A stretch of DNA of 60,000 nt from Lineus longissimus (GCF_910592395.1 NC_088316.1:11410001-11470000), one strand, 5' to 3'; shown: positions 32,407 to 44,190, counted from the stretch's first letter. A program made the numbers and translations. Notes: generated by a model not told the origin, from the letters alone.

Positions 32407-34317
32407 TGGGGCACGTCATCATCGCGTACATTTGGGAAAAACTCCCTAACGAGACCGGAGCAGACGGCTGAAAGTAGTTTATTTATTGGCCGCTAGGGTA
32501 CAGAATGTACGTCGCTCACCCGAATTTTTCATGCAACTATAGCTAAATAGAGCTAGTTCTAGTTTGTGATTCAATTTGATACTTCAGATTTGGGCAGTAG
32601 ACCAATATAACTTAGTCGTCAGTGTGGTTTTAAGCTGGAAAAACGTATTTGTTTTTCTTAAAGTGCCTTTTTTGGACGGGTGTGTGCGATTGTTTTGTTT
32701 TTTATGTCACGTGACCTCGACCATGTCGACACAAAATTGAAATAAACCACCCTTTTCTGTCATTATTTAGGACGGATATTTCTCTAATAAAAATATTAAT
32801 ATAATTGGCCAATTTCTTAGGCATATGATGTAGCGAATTCCCAAGAAGATTTTAATTAATTTAAATTAAATTTAAATTAATTTCAACCAATGGGATAGCA
32901 ACCACCACCGGAAGATCGCGGAGAAATCGGTAAACTCAACGGAGTTAATTCAGAAAAATACCAAAAAAAATTGTTTGTAGGATATACAATAGTTACTCTC
33001 TTTATTTCTCATCATTCATTTACATTATGTACTCCCGCACACACGTGTATCTTAAGAGCCCCTCCTGAGAGGGGGGCTTAATATGTTAAGTCAAGGACTT
33101 GGTGAGCCCCCCTTTAGGTCGGGGGGAGCACCCCCGAACCCCCCTACGATGGCGTAACGTTTTTACCCAGTACAATGGAGGGGAAACCCCCCAAACCCCC
33201 CATATTGGGACCATCCATAGTTCCTTCCGACACATTTTTGTTTTGGTAATGTAATAATGTAATACATTGTGATTGTCCTTATTCACGGGAGTCTGGCGTT
33301 TCCAGTGATATACGACACAAATGGGTTGTCCTCATGCATTCACTTTGGAAACGCATTTTAAAATAGCTGTTAATGGGGCACGTCATCATCGCGTACATTT
33401 GGGAAAAACTCCCTAACGAGACCGGAGCAGAAGGCTGAAAGTAGTTTATTTATTGGCCGCTAGGGTGCAGTATGTCGCTCACCCGAATTTTTCAGGCAAC
33501 TTTTGCTAAATAGAGCTAGTTCTAGTTTGTGATTCAATTTGATACTTCAGATTTGGGCAGTAGACCAATATAACTTAGTCGTCAGTGTGGTTTTAAGCTG
33601 GAAAAACGTATTTGTTTTTCTTAAAGTGCCTTTTTTGGACGGGTGTGTGCGATTGTTTTGTTTTTATGTCACGTGACCTCGACCATGTCGACACAAAATT
33701 GAAATAAACCACCCTTTTCTGTCATTATTTAGGACGGATATTTCTCTAATAAAAATATTATTATAATTGGCCAATTTCTTAGGCATATGATGTAGCGAAT
33801 TCCCATGAAGATTTAAATTAATTTAAATTTAATTTAAATTAATTTCAACCAATGGGATAGCAACCACCACCGGAAGATCGCGGAGAAATCGGTAAACTCA
33901 ACGGAGTTAATTCAGAAAAAATACCAAAAAAAATTGTTTGTAGGATATACAATAGTTACTCTCTTTATTTCTCATCATTCATTTACATTATGTACTCCTG
34001 CACACACGTGTATCTTAAAGAGCCCCTCCTAAGAGGGGGGCTTAATATGTTAAGTCAAGGACTTGGTGAGCCCCCTTTAGGTCGGGGGAGCACCCCCGAA
34101 CCCCCCTACGATAGCGTAACGTTTTTACCCAGTACAATGGAGGGGAACCCCCCCCCCCCCCCCCCCCAACCCCCATGTTGTGACCATCCATAGTTCCTTC
34201 CGACACATTTTTGTTTTGGTAATGTAAAACATTGTGAATGTCCTTATTCACGGGAATCGACACAAATGGGTTGTCTTCATGCATTCACTTTGGAAACGCA
34301 TTTTAAAATAGATGTTA
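32407..34317 (+). repeat. Tandem duplication of a ~967-bp unit
   Basis: Two units: 32407-33373 and 33374-34317, both starting tggggcacgtcatcatcgcg and running through tagtttatttattggccgct, gtcacgtgacctcgaccatg, aaattaatttaaatt tracts and cttggtgagccccc to actttggaaacgcatttt. The units are nearly identical, so the duplication is recent. A third copy of only the 3' third lies at 31150-31617. Non-coding. Confidence 0.85.
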
Positions 34318-34812
34318 CGTCTAGCCTGGTACCACTGGCCACCGTCAGACGACGCTGTTGTGTTTGACCTATTTTGACTTTTGTATTGACGGGACGGACG
34401 GAGGCCAGGTTCCAGCCAATCTTTGCACGACTCGGAATTCTGCAACACCCTCCGCCAGCCTACCTCTCTGGCTGGGCACCACCTCCACAGCTAGGAACCT
34501 CTCTGACCAGGAACCACACGTGACTGGTAGTATCACTTCCAACCGTTTGAAGAAATGGCGGTGCTGTTGGTTGATATGTTGGCGTGCAGTAGTAGCTCAG
34601 CTCATGCTCCGCGTGCGGGTGTAAAAGAAATGCTGGTCCCCATGAATCTAAGTCCAGTCTATAATTCCTTTGTGAGGAATATTAGTTCTTGTGGGAAAAG
34701 GGAGATATATTGTTCCGCTGTGATAGAATCAAATGCCCTCCCTTTCCTGATGCCCGCCTGTATTGTTCTTCTTCGGATGAAGGGTCTTGGCCTCTTTAGA
34801 GTCCTATTGAAT

Positions 34813-34879
34813 GGTGCCGGTGTTCTATTGTTGAGGGCATTTAATATCAGGGGGCATCTGATTCTATTACACCGGCACC
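34813..34879. repeat. Short inverted repeat
   Basis: ggtgccggtgttctatt faces attacaccggcacc; the arms extend with mismatches (gaatcaaatgccc / gggcatttaa further out). Confidence 0.4.
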
Positions 34880-34998
34880 TTTAAATCATATGTTGGGTTT
34901 CTTTGTTATAGAATATAATAGGGCCTACAGGCAGCATAGCACCTTTCCTTATTGCCCTGCCCTTACTTAGAGTAAATTATACTATACACCTACAGGGC

Positions 34999-35153
34999 CA
35001 GGGGCGTAGCTAGCTTTTTGGTCTGGCGGGGGGGGGGGGCAAAAGGCTCTCTGGGGGACAAAATGACCCTTTATGAAATCTTTTGGCCAAAAACACATAT
35101 TTTGGTGACCTCGGGGGAGGGATTTGCCCCCCCCCCTGCTACCTACGCCCCTG
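34999..35153. mobile_element. MITE with CAGGGGCGTAG termini
   Basis: Starts caggggcgtagctag and ends ctacctacgcccctg, inverted repeats of about 12 bases, 155 bases in all. These termini are typical of hAT-type MITEs in animals. Flanking 8-mers (tacagggc, ctttcccg) do not match. Confidence 0.65.
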
Positions 35154-35289
35154 CTTTCCCGGGCCTGCTCTATACTAGTCTCGTTACTCTAAGCCTCCTC
35201 TAAGCCCTGCCCGAAACCATCACTATTGTATTAGGTATAGGCTATAGATCACTCTGAAACACTAATTACTTGAGAAGTGTTCTGAGCAC

Positions 35290-35460
35290 ATTAATATTGG
35301 GTTTGCTGCCCGATGTCCAGCTTGTTCCAGGCTTCTGTCTAGGAGTAAGGAGATAGCGACACCCCCCAGATCGAGCCAATGACTGTAGAGCACATCCTGG
35401 GAAGATGCCCAACGCTTGCAGCGTTGAGGAGGGAGACTTGACCGGCTGACGAACACCAAC
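35290..35460 (+). pseudogene. LINE C-terminal zinc-binding fragment
   Basis: In one frame near 35371-35440 the sequence reads EPMTVEHILGRCPTLAALRR, matching the C-terminal Cys/His segment of many LINE ORF2 proteins (MTVEHIL then CP). The preceding bases are broken by frame changes. It is a relic. Confidence 0.45.
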
Positions 35461-35815
35461 TCCGCTTCTGATTACTAGTAAGTCTGGAGAGTCTGTTAGA
35501 TGGAAATGAACACAAAGAAGAAGAATTTCCAGGCTGAATGGTCCAAGTAATGAAATGACCACACGATTTAGTTTTAAAGATGTATTTATTAATCAATCAA
35601 TAGACATCATTTGAATTACAACAATTTTGTTCAGTGGACACATTCGCATATCTATTAATAAAAACCTCCTGATGAGAATTGAACATTTTACACTGTGACT
35701 ACAATCAATGAATACCACTCTTGACTTTTTAAGTAAAATGACTATAAAGTTATTACCACAATCCACCCAATATTGAATATTTCAAAGAAGTTTCTTCCAA
35801 ACTGATCAATAACCC

Positions 35816-36556
35816 AATCTGTTCAATATTGGGCAAACTGTGTTAATTACAGAACATTTCATAGTCATTTCACTTGAAATGGTCGAGATCAGGTTACCTC
35901 CACAGCCAGGCACCACCAAGTGAAAAAAGCAGTGTATGTGTCCCTGGCCTTATACAATTGAATACTTGGATAAATAAAACTTTGAATCTGTTCAATATTG
36001 GGTAAACTGTGTTAATTACAGAACATTTCATAGTCATTTCTCTTGAAATGGTCGAGAGCAGGTTACCTCCACAGCCAGGCACCACCAAGTGAAAAAAGCA
36101 TTGTATGTGTCCCTAGCCTTATACATTTGATTACTTGAACAAATAAAACTTTGAGTCTGTTCAATATTGGGTAAACTGCCTTAATAATCGAACATTTCAT
36201 AGTCATTTCTCTTGAAATGGTCGAGATCAGGTTACCTCCACAGCCAGGCACCACCAAGTGAAAAAAGCATTGTATGTGTCCCTAGCCTTATACATTTGAT
36301 TACTTGAACAAATAAAACTTTGAGTCTGTTCAATATTGGGTAAACTGCCTTAGTAATCGAACATTTCATAGTCCTTTCTCTTGAAATGGTCGAAAGCAGG
36401 TTACCTCCACAGCCAGGCACCACCAAGTGAAAAAAGCAGTGTATGTGTCCCTGGCCTTATACATTTGATTACTTGAACAAATAAAACTTTGAGTCTGTTC
36501 AATATTGGGTAAACTGTGTTAATAACAGAACATTTCATAGTCTTTTCTCTTGAAAC
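35816..36556. repeat. 169-bp tandem repeat, about 4.4 units
   Basis: The landmark ggttacctccacagccaggc occurs at about 35894, 36063, 36232 and 36401, exactly 169 apart. Each unit also holds caccaccaagtgaaaaaagca, aataaaactttga and ctgttcaatattgggtaaac. The open frames it gives on the minus strand (about 64 codons each) are periodic shadows. Confidence 0.92.
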
Positions 36557-36803
36557 TTCAATGCGCCTGCGTTACCGGAAGTGATCAAAACGGAAACGGA
36601 ATAGATCCAAACGGAGCATGCGCATCCGTGGTGCCTGGTCAGAGAGGTTCCTAGCTGTGGAGGTGGTGCCCAGCCAGAGAGGTAGACTGGCGAACCCTGA
36701 TCATTTATGTCGAATTCAGAGTCGCCCAACTCAATTCATCACCCAAGCATGAAACAAGTGCGTGCCAATAATCCGTCACGCATGAGTACCTGTGAAGGAT
36801 TAA

Positions 36804-37547
36804 GGCCTGTGTACACTAGTAAAATATTAGCAACATTTTTACAACATTTCCAGTTGCAACAAATGTTGCAAAAATGTTGCGTAGTGTGTACGGAGCAAAA
36901 CGCGTCTTACAACATGGTGTAAAATTGTTGTAAAATTGTTGCAAATTAAATGCAATACAATTCTTTGTTGCATGTTGTAAAAATGTTGCAAACTCCTCAG
37001 CCAATCAGAAATAGGATTTGCGTCATGTGATCTACCTGAGGTCATGTGACTTGAACAAGCGGCTGGTAAAGCAACTCTTAAGTGAGTGTTTTGCTTCGTA
37101 ATGGGTGGTGAAACCTTTTCAAGAAATTTCATCCATTCGCAGGAAGTTTTTGTATGATGGCTTGTCAGTCAGCCGCAACTTCTTTAACAGGCAGTGATAT
37201 GCCCCATGATCCATCCTCATTTTGATCCAGGGCCTGGTCCATATTCTCTTTGGTTTATTTCGCCGCCTCTTCTGCCTCCCAACAATGACAGCTAAAATTG
37301 CTGCAGAAGCACTCAAAACTCATCTTCTCTCCTTGGAATCATCCATTTACCCTCCAAAATACCTATTTCCCTTTGTTCCTACTAAAAAGTTTGCAACAAT
37401 TTACCAACATGTTGTAAAAATGTTGCTAATTTGTTGCTATTTTATTCCTAGTGTACACAGGGCCTTGAAGGGCTTGTTGCTAAATTGTTGTAAAAATGTT
37501 GGTAAAATGTTGGTAAAATGTTGGTAATATTTTACTAGTGTACGGAC
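36804..37547. mobile_element. TIR element rich in GTTGCAACA/TGTTGTAAAA words
   Basis: Left end ggcctgtgtacactagtaaaatatt; matching ends occur at 37450-37467 (tagtgtacacagggcc) and 37526-37547 (aatattttactagtgtacgg). The interior has many copies of atgttgcaa and aaaattgttg. Left flank ttaa and right flank ttga next to the 37467 end hint at a TTAA target. No transposase. It abuts the truncated LINE. Confidence 0.55.
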
Positions 37548-38801
37548 ATTGGGCAAAGTTCGTGCTACCATTGTCCATGTCTAGCTGACCTGATCAGGAC
37601 TGTTAGCAGGATCGAAGTCGATCTACTACAAGTAAAAAAAGATAATGGTGGGAGGATTCAAAATGTGGATCTCAAAAAGCTGAAAGATTTCGTTAAAACT
37701 ACTAATACGAATGTGACTTCCAATATAAGCGCAATTGCGGAGGTGTGTCTCGATGTGGAAACGGTATCGAATGATGCACAATTCGCTGACTTAAATCAGG
37801 AGAATACTTCTCTGAAGGCCGAGTGTAGCAAATTGCGATCAGATCTTACTGCATCAAAATCCGAAAATAGTGCCTTAACCGAAAAGCTCAAAGAGCTCAG
37901 CAAAAATTCAAATCTGGCTCTCCAGAAGTGTGGGGTGTATGACAATCTGCCAAAGGAATTTGACAAAGTGAAATTAGCCGTTGAACGAATTAAGGATGTG
38001 AGGGACTCCGGAGTGGCAAAACTACGTAATGAACTAAAGTTACTCAAAACGGAGTTAAAATCTGACGTCAAGCCACCCGCAGATCGTGATTGCGATTGCG
38101 ATTCTAAGATAAATGATCTGCGGAAAAGTTTCGATACCATGCGCTCCAAATTCAACGCCCTGGAAAGAGAGACCCAGGCTATGAGAAAAGATTCTCGATA
38201 TGCTGACCGTGTGCGCACGGAAAAACCTGCGCCTCCACCATCAGATTCACAACAAAAGCCGTCGCAAGCGCAACATGTAATACCAAATCGCACTGATACG
38301 GAAAATGTCCTTCCTATAATACATTCGATCACTATGGTAGAGAATAAAGTTGATTCAATTCGCAGAGACGATAACACGATCCAGAATAAGGAAGACATCG
38401 CTACTCTACCACGCAATACTGCCAGTACGCCACCTAAGCCAATCGGGACAGTGATATTCACGAACTAGTGTGTCACTCAGAAGCAAGCGGGAGATAGCAG
38501 GAGCAGTAGTGCTCTGGAACCATCGGGGAGATCCGAAGATGTATTCCTTGGCGTTACCAAAAACCGCCGTCAGAGAAAAGCCGTCGTATTCGTTGGCTAC
38601 ATCTCTCTGCGAAGCACAGAACATGCGATTGTTAACTTCTTAGAAAATCAAGGTGTTAAAACCCCAAGGGTTAGGTTGATGAAAAGCAAAGTTAGAGGAA
38701 CCCAATCAGCCAAGGTTATAATAGACGAAAGGCATAAAAACGCCCTTCTTGGTGAATGCTTTTGGCCGGAGGGAATCGTCTGCCGCGAATGGTTCGATTA
38801 G
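37548..38801 (+). pseudogene. LINE ORF1 with Cys-rich, coiled-coil and RRM-like parts
   Basis: One frame is open from the 5' junction to TAG at 38799, except for an in-frame TAG at 38466. N-terminal CYHCPCLADLIRTV looks like the end of a zinc finger. The middle (about 37790-38190) is a long Leu/Lys/Glu/Ser coiled coil (KAECSKLRSDLTASKSENSA). After the stop the same frame continues with VFLGVTKNRRQRKAVVFVGY and HAIVNFLENQGVKTPRVRLM, which resembles an RRM-type fold and ends PEGIVCREWFD. ORF1 proteins of this kind bind element RNA. The internal TAG could be a late nonsense mutation, since the codons on both sides look equally constrained. Confidence 0.6.
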
Positions 38802-38838
38802 TCCGTCCAGAGCTGAGAGAAATCAGCACCAAACGCTT

Positions 38839-41800
38839 ATGATTGTGATGAACGAGTCAAATGTTACATTCCTTCGGGACAACGAACTTAAGGTCGCTTG
38901 TTGGAACACGCGTGGTGCTATGTATGGCGCAGACTATATTGACCACCTGCTTAAGTCGCGCAGTTTAGATATCTTAGGAGTTTGTGAACACTGGCTTTAC
39001 CCAGATTATCTAAAATTAATCCAAACTATTAATGGTGAATATTCGTCGCATGGTGTCTCTGACAATGACCTTCTTTCCTCACATACGAATCGCCCTGGAA
39101 AAGGAGGAGTCGCTATAATGTGGCATACGTCCCTATCTCACTTGGTAAGAACTTTGGATATAGAAAGTGATCGTATAGTAGGAATAAGCCTCTCTCTCAT
39201 AAACCGCAGACCCGTTTTCATTCTGAAGGCTTACTTACCAAGTTCCAATCACCCAGTGGAATTCTTTATCGAATACTTAGATTACCTTGTCGAAATACAT
39301 GATTTTTATGATTCAGTCGGAGATGTAATAGTTATGGGGGACCTCAACGCCCAAACTGGAACCCCAACTGTTCAGAAATGCCGCAGGACACGAGCGCTAA
39401 CTAACTTTCTTAATGGTGCAAATCTGTTCTCCATCTCGGTCAGCTCTTGCTGTAAAGGGCTAAACTTCACATTTGATCCGTATGAAGGCTCCAACAAGAC
39501 TCTTATAGATCATATCTGTGTGAACTCTGTGATGTTAGAATGCTCAAAAGACAATGAAGTAATCTAGGACGAAGCTTTAAACACGTCCGATCATCTACCA
39601 TTATTCTCGGTAATAAAGCCCTACACACGCGCAGACAGTGAATTTACCGACTCCACTGCAAATCATGTTAATATCAAATGCTCGAAACGTATAAAACTCC
39701 ATTGGGCACGTTGAATCCGGTCGGATTTCGGTAAAATCAAACAATATCGGACAATTCTAAAAGCCAAACTACCACTGCTTAAACCCGATATCGTAAGTTC
39801 AAGTGATGAGGTAGACAAGTATTACAAGGATATCATAAATGCGATGGTGAACGCGGCGGAGCTTTGCATACCTATAAGCCGGTTTAACAAAAGACTCCGT
39901 CCTTATTGGAACGACTGTCTGAAAGACTTACACATTAAAATGCGCAAAATACGGCATGCCTGGGTATTGGCAGAAAGACCCAGTGCACCCGTCAATACGA
40001 TACGGAAGCAATATAAGGACAGCAAAAGGCTATTTCGGGCTGAAATAAGGCGTGTGAATGAAAAACTCGAAGAACAATTTTATGACGAAATAAACGAGGC
40101 AGCAGAAGTCGATCAAATTCAGTTCTTGAAATTGTTAAAAAGTAAGAACCAGGATCCCGAAAGACCACATCTGCCAATGCGTTTTGACTGTGAAGTGGTT
40201 TATGATACACGAGATATCATTTGTAAATGGGCCGACTACTTTGCGAATCTGTACACTCCGGATCGTAGCGGTAAATACGACGAAACATTCAGACAAGAAG
40301 TCGAAAAGAAAGTGCGCGAAATGGAAACTGAGTCGCGGGAAAACTACATTTCTGTGTTGGACACTCTCTTCACTCAGGAAGAAGTCTCGTTATGCATGAC
40401 TTTCCTCACAAATGGCAAAGCAGCAGGTCTAGACGGGGTTTCAAATGAACACCTTAATTATGGGGGTCCTGATCTCGCGAAGGCACTGGCCAACCTGTTC
40501 AACCAATTCATGTTAACAGAGCACATACCAAAATCCGCGAAACAAGGTGTCATCCACACCCTGTTTAAAGGGAAAGGAAAGAACAGATGTGAACCCAACA
40601 GTTATCGCCCGATAACCTTATTGCCAACAGTGTACAAACTTTTTGAACGTCTCATTCTAGAACGGATTAAGAAATGGACCAATGACGCGAACATTGTATT
40701 CCCAAATGCACAACAAAGCGCATATCAAAAACAACGGAGTTGCGTTTCAACTTCCTTCGTGTTTGAAGAAACCGTTTTGCATTTATTAGAAAGGCACTAG
40801 AAGGTTTATACCTGTTTCCTCGACGCGGCTAAGGCCTTTGATACTGTCTGGCTGGACGGCTTGTTCTACAAACATTTTAACTTTGGTGTGCGTGGAAGAT
40901 AATGGCGTCTTATTAAGCACTGCTATCACGACATAGAAAGCTGTGTCGCGGAAAACGATATGCGTTCCCCCTGGTTCAGCGTTAACCAAGGCGTTCGCCA
41001 AGGAGGAGTACTCTCCACTTGGCTTTATTTGCTATATAATGGATGAACTCCTCTATTCTCTCGAGGACACAGGTGTTGGCGTAAAACTCGGACAAATAGA
41101 AGGTGGCTCACTCTGCCATGCGGACGATTTAACCCTTGTCGCGTTAGCCAAATATGGTTTAGACTGTATGATGTCTTGTAGCTTTAAATATTCTGTCAAA
41201 TGGAGGTACGACTACAACTCGGACAACTGCATAGTTATTGTTTTTGGTGAGACCCCACATCAGTGGCAAGCGATCAGCTGCGATCGAACTTGGTGGCTGG
41301 GCGACAATCGAGTGAAAGAAGCCACCACTCTAACACATCTCGGAACAATACAGGACAAATATCGCCGCACGACAACAACAGCAATCACAGCCGCGCAAAA
41401 GCTAAAGAAAACTCTTATGTGCATCTTATGGGCCGGGAACACAACCGAACAAATTCAACCCGATTTCCAGTCATAAACTTTACCGCAGGATATGTCTTCC
41501 AAAGGCATTGTATGGCAGCGAACTCTGGTCTAGTATGTCAGAAAGGAACTTGGTGATTCTCGAGCGAGCCCATCGGTTCTGCCTCAAAAGGATGCAAGGT
41601 TTTAGCAGGTTAACTTGAACTGTGACTACACAAGCCATGATTGGCAGTGTAAGTCTAAAGGCTTATATTGATAAACAGTGTCTTCCGTTCTTCGGACAAC
41701 TGACAAGGATGCATGAACAATCTCACCCCAGACGGATCTTTGAGTTTAGATTTCAGTCAATGAAAGATAGAAAAACAGATCCGAAACCTGTCTCGGATTC

Positions 41801-42360
41801 ATTCAAAACCTTGTAAAAGTCATGGACAAATAAGATCTGTCGAACGCCTTAAACGTGTACAGCGATAGCGGTGAACTCGCGCCATCAGACATTATCTGGA
41901 AGTCTTTGGTTGACAAGTCAGTTCTTGATTATGAAAACAAACGTTTTTCCGCCGAGTGTGTAAAAAACAATCTCCTAAGAGTAGCAAACATTGAGAAATC
42001 TTTAGATTATCCCTCTCTGATATGGATCGCTTCTCAGCAAGGACTATGCCTTTCTTGCGAATTTAAACATACTGTCAGAAACAATTGTGGAGACTCAATG
42101 CAATCGTTGTAATCAATGCTATACCGATCCGCAGGTGCACTTCTTCTGTCAGTGGGTGTTCAGGCTATTCAGCATATAGAGAAGATTTCTGGGAACAAGT
42201 TGTAAATGACCTCCCAGCTGACATAAGTGCCCTTCTTTGGAACATGAATGATGTAGAGTTAACAGAAACTTTGCTGGGTAAGCAACTCAGCTCATCAGAC
42301 TTTGATGTCAACATGACCCACCTAAAGATCACAGCCAAATGCTGGAGTGTACATGTATAA
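38839..42360 (+). pseudogene. LINE ORF2: AP endonuclease and reverse transcriptase, broken
   Basis: Begins at ATG 38839. Endonuclease: LKVACWNTRGAM, GVCEHWL, VIVMGDLNAQTG, then (after TAG at 39565) NTSDHLPLFSV. More in-frame stops: TGA 39712, TAG 40798 and TAA 40900. RT: NGKAAGLDGVSNEHLNYGG, GVIHTLFKGKGK, SYRPITLLPTVYKLFERLI, CFLDAAKAFDTVW, VNQGVRQGGVLS. A frame change near 41010 leads to GSLCHADDLTLVA, where the catalytic box is HADD instead of the usual Y/FADD. The C-terminus is fragmented and ends REDFWEQVVNDLPADI. It would nick target DNA and prime reverse transcription there. This copy is dead. Confidence 0.75.
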
Positions 42361-42441
42361 CGTCATGCAATGATCTCATGTTAAACTACTATAAGCGTGC
42401 CTTCGAACTTTTGTACATAGCATTATTATTATTATTATTAT

Positions 42442-42532
42442 GTCCCTGTATTTTGTTTGACTTTCACTGTAAGTGTTAGAATCTTCTATACGGAGGAATA
42501 AACAGATATACATGTATATATATACTTGAATT
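42442..42532. other. AT-rich junction between LINE and gypsy element
   Basis: Holds ggaataaacagatatacatgtatatatatac. The minus-strand integrase frame stops making sense here, so this is the truncation point of the gypsy copy. Confidence 0.4.
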
Positions 42533-42785
42533 TCTGACAGGTGCTGCAATCTGCAGTCATTCTTTCAATGTCACAACCCATGTTAGGCCAAACCAGGCTA
42601 CTTCTAGCCATAGCTTTAATTTGTTCAGTCCCCAAATGACCTTCATGAAGTCTGTCAAGCATTTCTGTTCTCATGACTGTGGGTATAACAATTCTATTAC
42701 CTCTAAACAGAATACCGTTGATCACACACAACTCATGTCGGTAAGAACTGTAGGCATTAGCTGAACCTCTGTCCCAACCGCTTTA
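42533..42785 (-). pseudogene. Integrase zinc-finger fragment (gypsy)
   Basis: Reads GWDRGSANAYSSYRHELC, then VMRTEMLDRLHEGHLGTEQI, LVWPNMGCDIERM and CSTCQKF. That is the H-x3-H...C-x2-C zinc finger of retroviral-type integrases, which stabilises the integrase multimer. The catalytic core is absent. A frame change separates it from RNase H upstream. Confidence 0.7.
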
Positions 42786-43376
42786 CAAGTTTACAAGAAC
42801 CTTTTTCAAGACTGGATCCTCACTGGTGGTTTCTGCAATTTTCTGCAATTGCTCAGAACTAGCAGGTAAGTTTGAATATACCAAGTTCACTTGCTGTTCA
42901 ACTTCATCAGCAAAGTCATCAGCTCGGCCTGAATAACCTGCTCTGGACAAGGTGTCTGGGATATTCAAATATTTCCCAGGTGTGTAGACGAAATCTACGT
43001 CATAGCGCTGAATCTTAATCATCAACTTCTGAACACGCGCGGGCATATCATTCAGACTCTTCTTTGAGATCGGAATGAGAGGCTTATGGTCTGTCCCACG
43101 TTGGACAGTGGGTAACCCGTAGATACTAGTATATTCATCAAATCTTTGACACGCGTATGCCAGTCCTAAACACTCTTTCTCATTTTGAGCATATCTCTCT
43201 TCAGCTGAGGTCATAGCTCTAGCTGCAAAGGCGACTGGGTGCCATTCAGCATCATGTTTCTGAAGTAGCACCACCCCGATGCCATTCTTGGAAGCATCAG
43301 CACTAACTTTGGTGTCCCTTTTGGCATCAAAGTATGCTAGGACAGGGCTTTTGGTCAGGCAGTTTTTTAAGTCCAA
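42783..43376 (-). pseudogene. Gypsy RNase H region
   Basis: 197 codons: CLTKSPVLAYFDAKRD, VSADASKNGIGVVLLQKHD (first Asp), YAQNEKECLGLAYACQRF (Glu), TDHKPLIPI (Asp) and KYLNIPDTLSRAG (Asp). All four acidic positions of RNase H are visible. The domain removes RNA from the hybrid during reverse transcription. It is in a different frame from RT because of a break near 43370-43400. Confidence 0.75.
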
Positions 43377-44190
43377 CCATTCCTTCTCATGCTCCGGTCC
43401 CCAAGACCACTCATTTCCCCCTGGAGCAAGGATCGGAGTGACTGGTTGCGCTGTGACAGGTTTGGTATGAATTTACCTACGTAATTAAACATGCCAAGAA
43501 CTCTATGCAAGGATTTCTTCTCCTGTGGACGAGGTAGGTCAAGAATCGCCTCAATTCTCTCAGCTGTAGGCTGAATACCCTGCTCTGAATACTGATCACC
43601 ACAAAAAGTGATGCTGGACTCACCAATGACTGACTTGTCAAGATTGAGCTTCAAATGATAAAGCTTGATTCTTTCCATGAACCTTTTCAACCTTTCGTCG
43701 TGTTCTTCCTTTGTTCTACCCCATACAACCATGTCATCAACGATGACTTTCACACCTTCAAGGCCTTCTAAGACCCTTTCCATTGCGGCCTGGAAGACTT
43801 CTGGGGCTGAGCATAGCCCAAATTGTAGCCGTTTGAAAGTGAACCTATCAAAAGGCGAGTTGAAGCAGCAGAGTTTGGAACTCTCTTTGGAAAGTGGTAT
43901 TTGCCAGAAGCCCTGAGACAAATCTAACTTTGAAAAGTATTTCGCCCCAGCCATATCGCTGGCGATGTCTTCTCTTGTTGGAAGATAGTGATGTTGTCTC
44001 TTGATCCATTTGTTAAGATCTTTAGGATCGATGCAAATTCTCAACTTGCCGCTAGGCTTCTGTACCACAACCATAGAGTTTACCCACTCTGTTGGTTCCT
44101 CAGTTTTCTCAATTACACCCAGTTTGAGCATTCTATCAAGCTCTGTTCGGACGTCTTCTCTAATTGGCATAGGCACCCTTCTAGGGGGTG
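43367..44190 (-). pseudogene. Gypsy reverse transcriptase region
   Basis: From PMPIREDVRTELDRMLKLGV through WVNSMVVVQKPSGKLRICID, AKYFSKLDLSQGFWQIPL, RLQFGLCSAPEVFQAAM, the active site VIVDDMVVWG, to CGDQYSEQG and HRVLGMFNYVGKFIPNLS. The Asp pair is V-D-D, usual for gypsy. The frame is continuous across the RT, with frameshifts at both ends. The fold and motifs are intact over 260 codons. Confidence 0.8.

Larger units (their letters stand above)
34454..36691. mobile_element. TIR element carrying a satellite array
   Basis: Terminal inverted repeats of about 58 bases: gccagcctacctctctggct...gaacctctctgaccagg at 34454 and its complement ending gccagagaggtagactggc at 36691. Inside are a small MITE (34999-35153), a LINE fragment (35290-35460) and a 169-bp tandem array (35816-36556). 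No transposase is recognised, so it is non-autonomous. Confidence 0.65.
37548..42441 (+). mobile_element. CR1/L2-like LINE, two ORFs, degenerate
   Basis: 5' end abuts the TIR element and lacks promoter sequence. ORF1 has a Cys-rich start, a coiled coil and an RRM-like end. ORF2 has an AP endonuclease, RT and a Cys/His C-terminus. The 3' end is an (ATT)n tail at 42422-42441. Several stops and frameshifts break both ORFs, so it is inactive. Clade is a judgement from the endonuclease plus RT layout and tail. Confidence 0.75.

Noticed and set aside
35894-36426. Three similar 64-codon frames on the minus strand
   Set aside because: They are phase-shifted shadows of the 169-bp tandem repeat (period not divisible by 3).
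37796-38461. 221-codon frame on the minus strand
   Set aside because: Antisense shadow of the LINE ORF1 coiled coil (Ser/Leu/Phe-rich as expected).
40943-41476. Separate gene for the frame with HADDLTLVA
   Set aside because: It continues the LINE RT after a frameshift and has the RT motif order.
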